This document shows positions 9,156 to 18,138 of a stretch of DNA of 64,000 nucleotides, in pieces. The stretch lies in contig NZ_RCCE01000008.1 of the NCBI RefSeq assembly GCF_003663885.1, positions 1 to 64,000 of the forward strand, given 5' to 3'. The notes under the pieces were generated by a model. It had not been told where the DNA came from, did not search any database, and was given only the letters and a program-made list of their open reading frames with translations. Numbering within the stretch: the stretch's first letter is position 1; the number at the start of each line of letters is the position of its first letter. Origin of the DNA: Litoreibacter meonggei. GTDB lineage: Bacteria > Pseudomonadota > Alphaproteobacteria > Rhodobacterales > Rhodobacteraceae. The position numbers and the translations under genes are program-made.

Positions 9156-9177
9156 TGGTGGTCTTTGCGGGCCACCA
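9156..9177 (+). terminator. Hairpin with short T-run after hcp
   Basis: Arms TGGTGGTC (9156-9163) and GGCCACCA (9170-9177) pair with one wobble around a 6-base loop, followed by CTTTTG. It lies in the 184-bp gap between hcp and tssE and probably acts as a partial terminator. The rest of the gap contains only a weaker GC-rich dyad near 9200. Confidence 0.55.
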
Positions 9178-9331
9178 CTTTTGCAAAACGAATTGGGGTA
9201 CGCCGCGAATATCTTGCGCGGCGGCCCTGTCTCTCCCGCGGACCGCAGCTGGAGGCATGTTGCCCAGCGTGCCGCAGTGTTCCCTCCGAGCGATGGTCTG
9301 ACATGAACATCACCAGAGTGTGGCCCGCCCG

Positions 9332-9907
9332 ATGAAGACGTCTCCACCCAAATCCAAACGCAAATCTACCCAGCAAAATCAAATTTCGCTGATGCATGTT
9401 TTTCGTGACGCCGTTGGGAAGAAAGACGCAAAATCGGACGGTGCGACCTACAAAGAGGGCGAGCGTGAGATCAACCAGCGCGTCATTGCACGCCGGTCGG
9501 GCTCAGATCAAGGCACGCTCAAGGCTCACCTCAACGAAGATCTTTCTAACTTGATGCATACTATCCGGCTCGATGCGGCGCTGGATGTGAGCAAACACAA
9601 ATATGTGGGCAGGTCTGTGCTTAACTTCGGCATGGACGACATGGCCAACATGTCCTCCAACTCGGAAGATCGCGGTCACTTGGAGCGCCGCTTGCGTCAA
9701 GCGTTGATCGATCATGAACCGCGCCTTATCCCCGAGACTATCGAAGTGACAATGCGCGATCAGGATAAAGACTTGAGCCAGAAGCTGGCATTTGACATCG
9801 CAGCAGACCTTGCCTCCAACCCCGTGGATGTCCCGTTGGAATTCGTGGCCGAGATTGACGTGGGTGGCGGAAAGGTCAGTCTCGCTAAATTGAAAGTTAA
9901 CCGATGA
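9332..9907 (+). CDS. tssE: T6SS baseplate protein TssE (gp25-like)
   Basis: About 190 residues with a GPW/gp25 domain: SLMHVFRDAV near the start, EDLSNLMHTIR, SVLNFGMDDM, and the C-terminal strand VDVPLEFVAEIDVGGGKVSL. TssE joins the baseplate wedge and starts sheath assembly. The start is uncertain between GTG 9320 and ATG 9332; neither has a convincing ribosome binding site. The N-terminus is unusually basic (KSKRKS). The stop overlaps the tssF start by 4 bases (ATGA), which points to translational coupling. Confidence 0.92.
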   Translation: MKTSPPKSKRKSTQQNQISLMHVFRDAVGKKDAKSDGATYKEGEREINQRVIARRSGSDQGTLKAHLNEDLSNLMHTIRLDAALDVSKHKYVGRSVLNFGMDDMANMSSNSEDRGHLERRLRQALIDHEPRLIPETIEVTMRDQDKDLSQKLAFDIAADLASNPVDVPLEFVAEIDVGGGKVSLAKLKVNR

Positions 9908-11838
9908 AGAAGGCTTTCCTTGACGCGTATGAGCGTGAGCTGGCGCTGCTTTATGAGCGCAGCCAGGATTTTGCTGCCGATTATCCGGGTATTGCCGAGC
10001 GGCTTGGCGGTTTGGTGCAAGACAACATGGACCCTGCTGTGGCGGGCCTTCTGGAAGGTACTGCCTTTATGGCCGCCCGCGTTCAGTTGAAAATGCAACA
10101 AGAATTCCGCACGTTTACCAACGAGTTGCTTGAACAGCTTTTGCCCGACATGTTGGCCCCAACGCCCGCTGCGATGCTGGTGCAAGCCAGCCCGCCCTAT
10201 GACAACCAAGAGCTTGTGGATGGGATGTCTTTCCCACCGGGCTCTTATATGGATGCGCGTTATGTTGACCGTGAGAAACGGATTTCCGCCCGCTTTCGCC
10301 TATCTGCGCCGCTGGAATTATGGCCGCTGAAAATCGCGGATGCTGCTTATCTGGATGGCCCCGCGCCGCTTCAGGCACTTGGGTTTGACGTTGCCTCTGG
10401 TACTGCTGGCGGGTTGAAGATCAGCTTTATGCGACCGTCGATGGAAGACCCCGACAAGCCGGAAGGGCCGATGTCGGAGTTGGATGTCGATTGCCTTCCG
10501 ATCCACCTTCTCGGAGATATGAGCGAGACCGTTGCCCTATATGAACAGCTGTTTTGCAATGTGAACCGGATCACCCTGCGCTATCTGGATAACAACGGCG
10601 ACGCGGCCTTCATTCGCCTTGATCCTAGTGTGATCGAGCAGATCGGGTTCGATGATGACGAGGCGTTATTCCCCGAAGATATTCGCGTGTTTCGCGGATA
10701 CACCACCCTGCGCGAGGCATTTTTGTTCCCGCAAAAATTCATCGGCTTCCGGCTGGCTGGCATCAATGCCGCTTTGAAACGAATTGAAGCCAGTGAATTT
10801 GACCTGATTATCGAGTTAAACACTGTGAAACCGTCCCTTCCATCGCGCGTGGGCAAGCAGCATTTCGCACTGTTTGCTGTGCCTGCGGTGAACCTGTTCG
10901 AGGAAAATTCGTCTCAGGTAAAGGTCGACCCGCTGCGCCATGAATATATTGTCACGCCCGACAGTAGCCCCTCATCGAATTATGAAGTCCACCGCATCAC
11001 CGACGTATTCGCCTATTACACCGGCGTGTCGACAAAGGTGCCCGTGCATCCGCTATATGGCGTGCCCGCCGAGCAAATTAACCCGCGCGAGGCGCTATAT
11101 TATACCTACAGCCGCAAGGAACGCCGTCTGACTCAAAACGAACGGCGGTTTGGTGTGCAGCATAATTACAAAGGGACTGAGACGTTCATTTCGATCTATG
11201 AGCCTGAAGGTCTGGATGACGACCAACGGGTCCGCCGCTTACAGGTCAAGACGCTATGCTCCAACCGTCACTTGCCCGAGTATTTGCCGCTGAACCAGAA
11301 GGGTACCGACTTTAACCTTAACGATGATTTAACCGTCAACCTGAGCTGTATTGCGGGCCCAACAGCACCTCGTGAAGCCGTGGCAGAGCTGGAAAGCGAT
11401 GCGCCCCACCGAACACGGTCTGGCGATGTGTATTGGCGGCTTGTGAGCCATTTGTCGCTAAACCAGTTCGGCCTGTCAGACCGCGGCAGCCGCGATCAGG
11501 CGGCGGGTTTGCGCGAGATGTTGCAGCTGTTTTCTGACCTGACAAATAAGGTCACAGAAAAGCAGCTACAGGCGATCAAGGGTATCGAGACGCGTCCGGT
11601 CGTGCGGTCGGTCAAACGTGATGGGGGCTATCACGCGGCGCGCGGCATTGAGGTGCGCGTGACCTTTGATGAACGCGGCTATGAAGGTTCCGGCATCATG
11701 TATCTGGGGGCCATTCTGGACCGCTTCTTTGCGGATTATTCTGCGATAAACAGCTTCACCCAGACCGTCATCGTTTCGCAGCAACGTGGCGAGGTAAAAA
11801 GCTGGCCGCCGCGTTCGGGCTCTGGCCCGCTGCTATGA
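9904..11838 (+). CDS. tssF: T6SS baseplate protein TssF
   Basis: A 644-residue protein with the typical TssF opening AFLDAYERELALLYERSQDFAADYPGIAERLGG and the FTNELLEQLLPDML stretch. The C-terminal part carries DRFFADYSAINSFTQTVI, also characteristic. It forms the baseplate wedge with TssG, TssE and TssK. It overlaps tssE and tssG by 4 bases each, so the three are almost certainly translated from one message. Confidence 0.97.
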   Translation: MKKAFLDAYERELALLYERSQDFAADYPGIAERLGGLVQDNMDPAVAGLLEGTAFMAARVQLKMQQEFRTFTNELLEQLLPDMLAPTPAAMLVQASPPYDNQELVDGMSFPPGSYMDARYVDREKRISARFRLSAPLELWPLKIADAAYLDGPAPLQALGFDVASGTAGGLKISFMRPSMEDPDKPEGPMSELDVDCLPIHLLGDMSETVALYEQLFCNVNRITLRYLDNNGDAAFIRLDPSVIEQIGFDDDEALFPEDIRVFRGYTTLREAFLFPQKFIGFRLAGINAALKRIEASEFDLIIELNTVKPSLPSRVGKQHFALFAVPAVNLFEENSSQVKVDPLRHEYIVTPDSSPSSNYEVHRITDVFAYYTGVSTKVPVHPLYGVPAEQINPREALYYTYSRKERRLTQNERRFGVQHNYKGTETFISIYEPEGLDDDQRVRRLQVKTLCSNRHLPEYLPLNQKGTDFNLNDDLTVNLSCIAGPTAPREAVAELESDAPHRTRSGDVYWRLVSHLSLNQFGLSDRGSRDQAAGLREMLQLFSDLTNKVTEKQLQAIKGIETRPVVRSVKRDGGYHAARGIEVRVTFDERGYEGSGIMYLGAILDRFFADYSAINSFTQTVIVSQQRGEVKSWPPRSGSGPLL

Positions 11839-12926
11839 CTAAAGGCCCCAAAAAGAAAAAGCCCCAAGCGATGGGTCCGCCTGCTCCATCGGCCAAGGAT
11901 TTCGAGGGTCTGTCGCGTAGGGCCATGTTGAACGCGACACCGTGGCGCTTTGGCTTTCTCGCGGCGTTGCGCGAGATGGAGCGAACCTATCCCGACAAGC
12001 CGCGCATCGGGCAAAATGCGACGATCAAGGAAGAAGTTGTCTCTCTTGGCCAAGATCCGTTTATGGACTTTCCTGCATCCAACATCACCGCGTTTGAGGA
12101 GCAACCCGGCGGGAAGCCCGCGCGGCTAAACTCCAAGTTTTTGGGCTTCTACGGCCCGCAAGGCGCGTTGCCGCTGAACACCACTGCTGAAGTGCATGGC
12201 TGGCTGAATGCTCGCGACTCCAGCTTCGCACGGTTTACCGATATTTTTGCGAACCGATTCTTGCAGCTGTTCTATCGCGCGTGGGCTGACGCGCGCCCGA
12301 TTGCGCAGTTCGACCACCCGACAGGTGATCGCTTTCAGGCCTATGTCGGGTCGCTTGCAGGTCTCGGAACGCCTGCTTTTCAAGATCGCGATCACGTGCC
12401 GGATGTCGCCAAATTGCCTTTAATCGCACTGTTTTCGGGGCGAATAAAGTCAGCAGTTCGTTTGCGTCAGATGCTGGAATTGCTACTCAAGGTTCATATT
12501 AAAATTGAAGAACACGTTCCAAGCTGGATGAGTTTCGAGCCACAAGATTTGACCCGCATCGGCGTTGGTGGCAGTCATCTGGGACAAACCGTGCATCTGG
12601 GCAGTCGCGTGCCGGCGGTGAACGAAAAAATCTGCATCCATGTGCGCACTGAAAGCCTTAAACAATACCGCAGCTACTTGCCAGGCGGCGACAACTTCAC
12701 TCGCCTGACTGACATCATCCTCTGGTATCTGGGTGTGACCGTCGAAGTAGACGTGTCCCTGTCCCTGCCCGCGGATCAGGTTCCAGCAGCAAAGTTGGGT
12801 GACCAAACCGCGCTTGGATGGACGGGTTGGATAAAACCCGGCATCCCCAAAGACGATGAGCCTCGACGCTATGTTCAGGCGGCGCAGTTCTCAACCGACC
12901 GGGCCCCGGCAAAAACCGCGGCGTGA
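11835..12926 (+). CDS. tssG: T6SS baseplate protein TssG
   Basis: A 363-residue TssG/ImpH protein: PWRFGFLAALREMERTYPDKPRIG near the start, FYGPQGALPLNTTAEVHGW, RFTDIFANRFLQLFYRAWADARPI, and the C-terminal lGQTVHLGSRVPAVNEKICI region. It begins inside the tssF stop (ATGA overlap). The N-terminal tail is lysine-rich (TKGPKKKKPQ). It is followed by tssH after 31 bp. Confidence 0.96.
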   Translation: MTKGPKKKKPQAMGPPAPSAKDFEGLSRRAMLNATPWRFGFLAALREMERTYPDKPRIGQNATIKEEVVSLGQDPFMDFPASNITAFEEQPGGKPARLNSKFLGFYGPQGALPLNTTAEVHGWLNARDSSFARFTDIFANRFLQLFYRAWADARPIAQFDHPTGDRFQAYVGSLAGLGTPAFQDRDHVPDVAKLPLIALFSGRIKSAVRLRQMLELLLKVHIKIEEHVPSWMSFEPQDLTRIGVGGSHLGQTVHLGSRVPAVNEKICIHVRTESLKQYRSYLPGGDNFTRLTDIILWYLGVTVEVDVSLSLPADQVPAAKLGDQTALGWTGWIKPGIPKDDEPRRYVQAAQFSTDRAPAKTAA

Positions 12927-12957
12927 AAAATTTATTACCGACAGCAGGGATAATATT

Positions 12958-15741
12958 ATGAGTGACATTTCAATGGAAACCGTGGCCGGAAAACTCAATC
13001 GGGTTGGCTATGACGCGTTCGTACAATCGCTGCGCCATGCAAAGGGCGAGGGTAACCGTCATGTAGAATTAGCCCACTGGCTGTTTCATGTAGTGTCGAA
13101 CAAGAATTCCGACATCTCGAAAACGCTGAACCATTTCAAGCTGGATCGTGGTCAGGTGCTCAAGGATCTTGGCGCGGTTATCGACGGCATGCGCAAGAAC
13201 GCCACCGAGATGCCATCAGTGTCCGACCATGTAACCGATCTGCTTGATCGCGGCTGGCACTATTCCACGTTGCTGTTCTCCGAAACCCAAATTCGCACCG
13301 GTCATGCCTTGGTCGCCTGCCTGAAATCAACAGAGCTGAAGCGCGCGTTGTTTCAATGCTCGCCTGTGTTTCAGAAACTTAACGTGGAGTCTTTGGTATC
13401 CGAGGCACGTTCCGCTTGGGCCGAGTCTGATGAAGAAGACATGCGTCCAATGGATGGCTCTGGCCTTGTTGCGCCTTCGGGTGGCGCGGCTGGCGAAACC
13501 GGCGCAGGCGGGACAACTGCGTTGGACCGCTTCTCCATCGACATGACGGCGGATGCGGCGTCCGGAAAAATGGACCCTATCGTTGGTCGTGACGAAGAAA
13601 TACGCCAAATCGTTGATGTTCTTTTGCGCCGCCGCCAGAACAACCCGATTCTGACAGGCGAAGCGGGTGTTGGTAAGACTGCCGTGGTCGAGGGCTTTGC
13701 CCAACGACTGGCCTCTGGCGATGTGCCGCCAAAGCTGCAAGGCACGCGGCTGCACGCACTCGACATTGGGTTGATGCAAGCGGGTGCCTCCATGAAGGGC
13801 GAGTTCGAGCAGCGGTTGCGATCGGTTATCGACCAAGTGCAAGCGTCCCCTACGCCGATTATTTTGTTCATCGACGAGGCGCATACCTTGATTGGTGCTG
13901 GTGGTGCTGCCGGCACCGGGGATGCGGCCAACTTGCTGAAGCCTGCGTTGGCGCGCGGGACTTTGCGTACCATTGGGGCGACGACTTTTGCAGAATACCG
14001 GACCCACTTTGAAAAAGACCCCGCCCTGACCCGTCGCTTCCAGCCAGTGAACGTCGAAGAGCCCGGCGTCGGGCAATGCTGCTACATGATGCGCGGCATT
14101 ATGAAGCCGATGGAAGACCACCACGGCGTGCGGATTTCCGACGAGGCCATTGTGGCTGCCGTGTCCTTGTCGCACCGCTACATCCCGTCGCGCCAACTGC
14201 CCGACAAGGCGGTGTCCTTGCTGGATACCGCCTGTGCGCGGGTGGCGATTTCGCAATCCTCCACCCCTGCCCGCTTGGCGGATTTGAAAGAAACCATCGC
14301 GGCGCTTGTGTCCGAGATTGGTGCCAAAACCGCGCAGCGTGACTTGGGCGAAGAGAACGAAGACCGCATCAAAGAGGCGGAAATCGAGAAGGCCAAGGCC
14401 GAAGAAGAATTGGTGATCTTGGAAGAGAAATACGCCAAGGAAAAAGTGCTGGTCGACGAAATACTGGACCTGCGCCAGAATCTGAAACCTGCGGGCGAAG
14501 AAGTACTGACTCCGGAAGACGCGCCGAAAATCGGCGAGGAGGCCGAAGGTGAAGACCTGCCCTCCGCCGACAACGAGCAACCGCCTGAAGATGACGAACC
14601 GGTTCCGCTGACGGAGGAAGCAAAAGACGCGATTGCAGAGGCCGAGGAAGATCCCGAAGCCGTGCGCCTTGCCATGCACGCCAAAATCACCGAGCTGGAA
14701 GCGGGCGATCCTGACGACCGCATGGTTTACGCCCACGTGGACGAGCAGGCGGTGGCGTCTGTGATTTCCGACTGGACCGGCATCCCCGCCGGCCGCATGG
14801 TGACGGACGAATTGCAGGCCATCCTGACCCTTGCCGACCGCCTGAAAGAGCGCGTCATCGGGCAGGATCACGGATTGCAAATGATCTCGAAACGCATCGA
14901 GACCAGCCGCGCGAAACTGGCCAACCCGAACAAACCTATCGGTGTGTTTATGCTCTGTGGTCCGTCGGGTGTCGGTAAAACGGAAACCGCGCTGGCGCTG
15001 GCAGAAAGTCTTTATGGCGGTGAGCAGAACATCATCACCATCAACATGTCCGAGTTCCAAGAAGCCCATTCCGTATCGCTTCTGAAAGGCGCACCTCCGG
15101 GGTATGTTGGATATGGCGAAGGTGGTCGTCTGACCGAAGCGGTGCGGCGCAAGCCCTATTCGGTCGTGTTGCTGGACGAGGTCGAGAAAGCGCACTCCGA
15201 CGTGCACGAGCTGTTCTTCCAAGTGTTCGACAAAGGCATCATGGAGGACGGCACGGGTCGTTCCATCGACTTCAAGAACACCCTGATCTTGCTGACGTCC
15301 AACGTCGGCACCGATGCGATCATGGACGTGACAAAAAGCGGCGAAGCGAACCCCGATCTTGAGGCGCTGGAGGAAGCCATGAAGCCCGCGCTTCAATCCG
15401 TGTTCCCGCCCGCGCTGCTTGGCCGCATCGTCAATATCCCGTACTTCCCGCTTTCGGCGGAGGTGCTGACGGGTATCACGAAACTGAAGCTCGGCTCTAT
15501 CGTCAAGCGGATGAAGACCAACCACAACGCGACTATGACATATGCGGACGAGGTCATCGCCCATATCGTCGATCAATGCCGCGACCCCGATAGCGGTGGA
15601 CGTATGGTCGACAACATCATCACCAACTCGATCCTGCCCGACTTGTCGCGCGAGGTTTTGTCGAAGATGGTGGCTGGCAAGGAGATCAGCGCGGTCGAGG
15701 TGACGCTGAAAGACGGCGCATTCGAATACAATTTCGCGTAA
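12958..15741 (+). CDS. tssH: T6SS sheath-recycling AAA+ ATPase ClpV (TssH)
   Basis: A 927-residue Clp/Hsp100-type ATPase. The N-terminal double Clp-N domain covers about residues 1-165. The first AAA module has Walker A GEAGVGKT near residues 234-241 and Walker B ILFIDEAHT near 302. The second has Walker A GPSGVGKT near residues 668-675 and Walker B VVLLDEVEKAH. ClpV extracts and refolds contracted sheath. The middle (coiled-coil) domain is followed by a long glutamate/aspartate- and proline-rich insertion at about residues 490-575, which is not typical of ClpV. The ATG at 12958 has AGGGA upstream. An upstream in-frame extension to 12856 overlaps tssG and is rejected. Confidence 0.96.
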   Translation: MSDISMETVAGKLNRVGYDAFVQSLRHAKGEGNRHVELAHWLFHVVSNKNSDISKTLNHFKLDRGQVLKDLGAVIDGMRKNATEMPSVSDHVTDLLDRGWHYSTLLFSETQIRTGHALVACLKSTELKRALFQCSPVFQKLNVESLVSEARSAWAESDEEDMRPMDGSGLVAPSGGAAGETGAGGTTALDRFSIDMTADAASGKMDPIVGRDEEIRQIVDVLLRRRQNNPILTGEAGVGKTAVVEGFAQRLASGDVPPKLQGTRLHALDIGLMQAGASMKGEFEQRLRSVIDQVQASPTPIILFIDEAHTLIGAGGAAGTGDAANLLKPALARGTLRTIGATTFAEYRTHFEKDPALTRRFQPVNVEEPGVGQCCYMMRGIMKPMEDHHGVRISDEAIVAAVSLSHRYIPSRQLPDKAVSLLDTACARVAISQSSTPARLADLKETIAALVSEIGAKTAQRDLGEENEDRIKEAEIEKAKAEEELVILEEKYAKEKVLVDEILDLRQNLKPAGEEVLTPEDAPKIGEEAEGEDLPSADNEQPPEDDEPVPLTEEAKDAIAEAEEDPEAVRLAMHAKITELEAGDPDDRMVYAHVDEQAVASVISDWTGIPAGRMVTDELQAILTLADRLKERVIGQDHGLQMISKRIETSRAKLANPNKPIGVFMLCGPSGVGKTETALALAESLYGGEQNIITINMSEFQEAHSVSLLKGAPPGYVGYGEGGRLTEAVRRKPYSVVLLDEVEKAHSDVHELFFQVFDKGIMEDGTGRSIDFKNTLILLTSNVGTDAIMDVTKSGEANPDLEALEEAMKPALQSVFPPALLGRIVNIPYFPLSAEVLTGITKLKLGSIVKRMKTNHNATMTYADEVIAHIVDQCRDPDSGGRMVDNIITNSILPDLSREVLSKMVAGKEISAVEVTLKDGAFEYNFA

Positions 15742-15745
15742 CGGA

Positions 15746-15768
15746 AGATGGCGGTTAGCCCGCCATTT
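15746..15768. terminator. Hairpin between convergent tssH and peptidase genes
   Basis: Arms of 7 perfectly paired bases (15748-15754 and 15760-15766), extendable to 9 with a wobble, around TTAGC. T-tails are short on both sides. It may serve both convergent transcripts. Confidence 0.4.
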
Positions 15769-18118
15769 CCAACACGGCCTTGATTGCCTTCTTATAAGCG
15801 GCGACTTCCGGCGGAATGCGCGCGACAACAGGAGCGGCGTTGGTAATTGCCAGCGGCCCGCCCTTGCGGTTCATTTTGCGCTCGGCCCAATTTTTTACCC
15901 ACGCAATGTTCCGTCCCTTGAGGAAAGGGTTAGCCTTGACCACACCTGCCCCCATCACGTTCAAAATCAACGCATCATCCTGCGCGCTGAGCGCCACATG
16001 CGCGCCCTCAGCCCCAAGAAAGTGAGCCAAATATAGCCGCCCCGCGCTGATCGCATGGCCACGCGCGCGCAGATATGCTTCGCCTTCCCGTGCCAGATTG
16101 GTGACCATCTCACGACTGAGCGTTGGATCAAAACGCAGCTTCAGCAGCTCCTCACGGCTCATGGTTGCGGCAAGATCGGGGCGATACGTCCGCATCATCC
16201 TGATCCACGTGCTGGAGATGAATTGCCCCAACCCAGTAGCAGACGACCGCGTGTTCTTGGCAGTCGCATTGCCCGCGCTTTCGACGCGGATAATCTGGTT
16301 AACCAAACTTTCAACCGCGTTAGATGCGGATGCCATAGTGATCGGAGCGGCCCCGGGTGGCGGTGCCGTAAAGGGGTCCATGCTTTGACCGCGTTCGCGC
16401 AGCTCGAAGTGCAAATGTGGTCCGGTGGATCGACCTGTCGTCCCGACGAAACCTATCACATCGCCAGCGCGTACCACCGTGCCGACCTTCCCCAACGGTG
16501 AGAATTTGGACATGTGCGCATATCGCGTCTCTCGCCCGCCCGCATGGGCGACTTTAATGACATTGCCGTATCCTCCACCATTTCCTGCAAAACTGACCCG
16601 TCCGTCAAATGCCGCCAAAATGGGGGTGCCAGTAGGAGCGGCCCAATCGACCCCGTGATGCACTTTCACTTTCTTCAAAATCGGATGGAAGCGAGGCCCG
16701 AAAGGCGAGGTCAATACACCTGAAACAGGGGTCACCATGCCGTTAGCACCCCCTCCAAACGATCCGGCTATCCCCTTTTCAGTGAAGCACTTGAACCCCT
16801 CGCCCGGCACCTGCGCGACATAGCAGATCTTGTCGCCGGACGGGCCTTCAATGGACGCGAAAAGCACCTGACCTGGCCCTGCACCATTCGGCCCCGGTTC
16901 TCGTGCATATAGCAGCGTCATCCGGTCACCTGTCGTGGCAAAAGCTTCAAGATCGTTGTCTTGGCTCAGAAGTACGATGCTTTCGCCAACAACCGAGGTC
17001 GGCACGCCATTTCGGATTGCGGCAGAATAGAACGCATCCAGCAGGCGGTATTTGCGGGCGGAAACTGCGCCGGTATTGGTGTTCTCGTCTGCATAGGAAA
17101 ACAGTTCGTCCTGCACCCATGGGTCTGCCGCCTGCACCACGCTGCCGTCGTCTTCCAAAGCGACGGAACCGATATAGGTATCACGAGTGTAAACTGATAT
17201 CTGGACGGGCCGCGCACCATTGCTGCCCGGAATGGACCTGACAGCCAACACGTAGTCCGCAGGTAGTTCCAGCAGTTCCGCAATATGCACCGCACCTTTT
17301 TCCTGAAAGGTTTTGGCCGCGTCCGGGTCGAAATCGTTGTCACTCAGGACATCAACCAACGCACGATTGTCCTTGAGGCGCAAAAACAGGTCGTTATAGC
17401 CAAGCACCCGCTTGTCCTCCCGCTTCACAATCGTCAGGCTCGTGGTGTTCTCGATTACGGTTTGAGTGTAGGTATCTGCGCTAGCATCCTCGCCATCGAC
17501 GCTTTCGCCCCAACTGTCGCCCTCAAGGCTGCCCACATCGACCGGAGCATCTTCAAGGTCAGGCACGTCAAAGTTGACTGGTCTGACAACGCTCGACGTT
17601 TGAGACTGAGTGCGTTGAGCCTGAAAGAAGGCAAATTCCTCACGGCTCGAGGGCAACGTGGTGATCAGTGTCTCTTGACGGGTAATCATGTCGTCCTGCA
17701 CCAAAACCAATGTGTCGACGGCGAATTGCCCGACGCGTACCAATGGCAAATCAGGGTGGCTGGGCAACGGCCGCGCCTTGGTGGCCAAACTTGCGTCGAA
17801 GCGCAACACCATTGGGTCACCCGCGACATCAATAAACGCAGACGCGTAGGCCAAGGTATCCGCCGTTGACGTGGCGGTGATATCTTCCTCGATATCCTCC
17901 CCCAACTCTTCAAGGTTTTCGGTCAGTTCCTCGTCCGTCAGCGCAAGGTTTTCAGGAGGGGAGGAAATCGTGATGAAGCCACTCATCGCTATCCAAACTA
18001 TCACACCGATCACCGCCAAAACCCCACTGCCAATCAGCAAGGCAGGGCCATGCTCCTGCCGGAATTTCCGTCGCGAAGACTTTTTCTTGGCTTGTTTGAA
18101 CCGAGGGTCGATTTCCAT
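15755..18118 (-). CDS. Membrane-anchored bifunctional M23 peptidase / lytic transglycosylase
   Basis: A 787-residue protein with a short basic cytoplasmic start, one membrane segment at residues 25-46, then a periplasmic part. A long unassigned region (50-460) precedes a LytM/M23 zinc peptidase domain: HHGVD at 487-491 and HLHF at 568-571 supply the metal ligands. A soluble lytic transglycosylase domain starts near residue 598, with catalytic glutamate E613 in RVESAGN and the family ATGLGQF stretch. The two activities cut peptide cross-links and glycan strands. T6SS loci often carry one peptidoglycan hydrolase to let the machine through the wall; here both activities sit in one polypeptide. 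The gene converges with tssH and lies 21 bases after the caspase-like gene. Confidence 0.9.
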   Translation of the reverse strand: MEIDPRFKQAKKKSSRRKFRQEHGPALLIGSGVLAVIGVIVWIAMSGFITISSPPENLALTDEELTENLEELGEDIEEDITATSTADTLAYASAFIDVAGDPMVLRFDASLATKARPLPSHPDLPLVRVGQFAVDTLVLVQDDMITRQETLITTLPSSREEFAFFQAQRTQSQTSSVVRPVNFDVPDLEDAPVDVGSLEGDSWGESVDGEDASADTYTQTVIENTTSLTIVKREDKRVLGYNDLFLRLKDNRALVDVLSDNDFDPDAAKTFQEKGAVHIAELLELPADYVLAVRSIPGSNGARPVQISVYTRDTYIGSVALEDDGSVVQAADPWVQDELFSYADENTNTGAVSARKYRLLDAFYSAAIRNGVPTSVVGESIVLLSQDNDLEAFATTGDRMTLLYAREPGPNGAGPGQVLFASIEGPSGDKICYVAQVPGEGFKCFTEKGIAGSFGGGANGMVTPVSGVLTSPFGPRFHPILKKVKVHHGVDWAAPTGTPILAAFDGRVSFAGNGGGYGNVIKVAHAGGRETRYAHMSKFSPLGKVGTVVRAGDVIGFVGTTGRSTGPHLHFELRERGQSMDPFTAPPPGAAPITMASASNAVESLVNQIIRVESAGNATAKNTRSSATGLGQFISSTWIRMMRTYRPDLAATMSREELLKLRFDPTLSREMVTNLAREGEAYLRARGHAISAGRLYLAHFLGAEGAHVALSAQDDALILNVMGAGVVKANPFLKGRNIAWVKNWAERKMNRKGGPLAITNAAPVVARIPPEVAAYKKAIKAVLEMAG

Positions 18119-18138
18119 GGGCAGAGCCTAAGCCAGCC

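Noticed and set aside
13327-15828. 833-codon minus-strand frame over tssH
   Set aside because: It lies fully opposite a well-supported ClpV with both ATPase modules; the translation has no recognisable domain.
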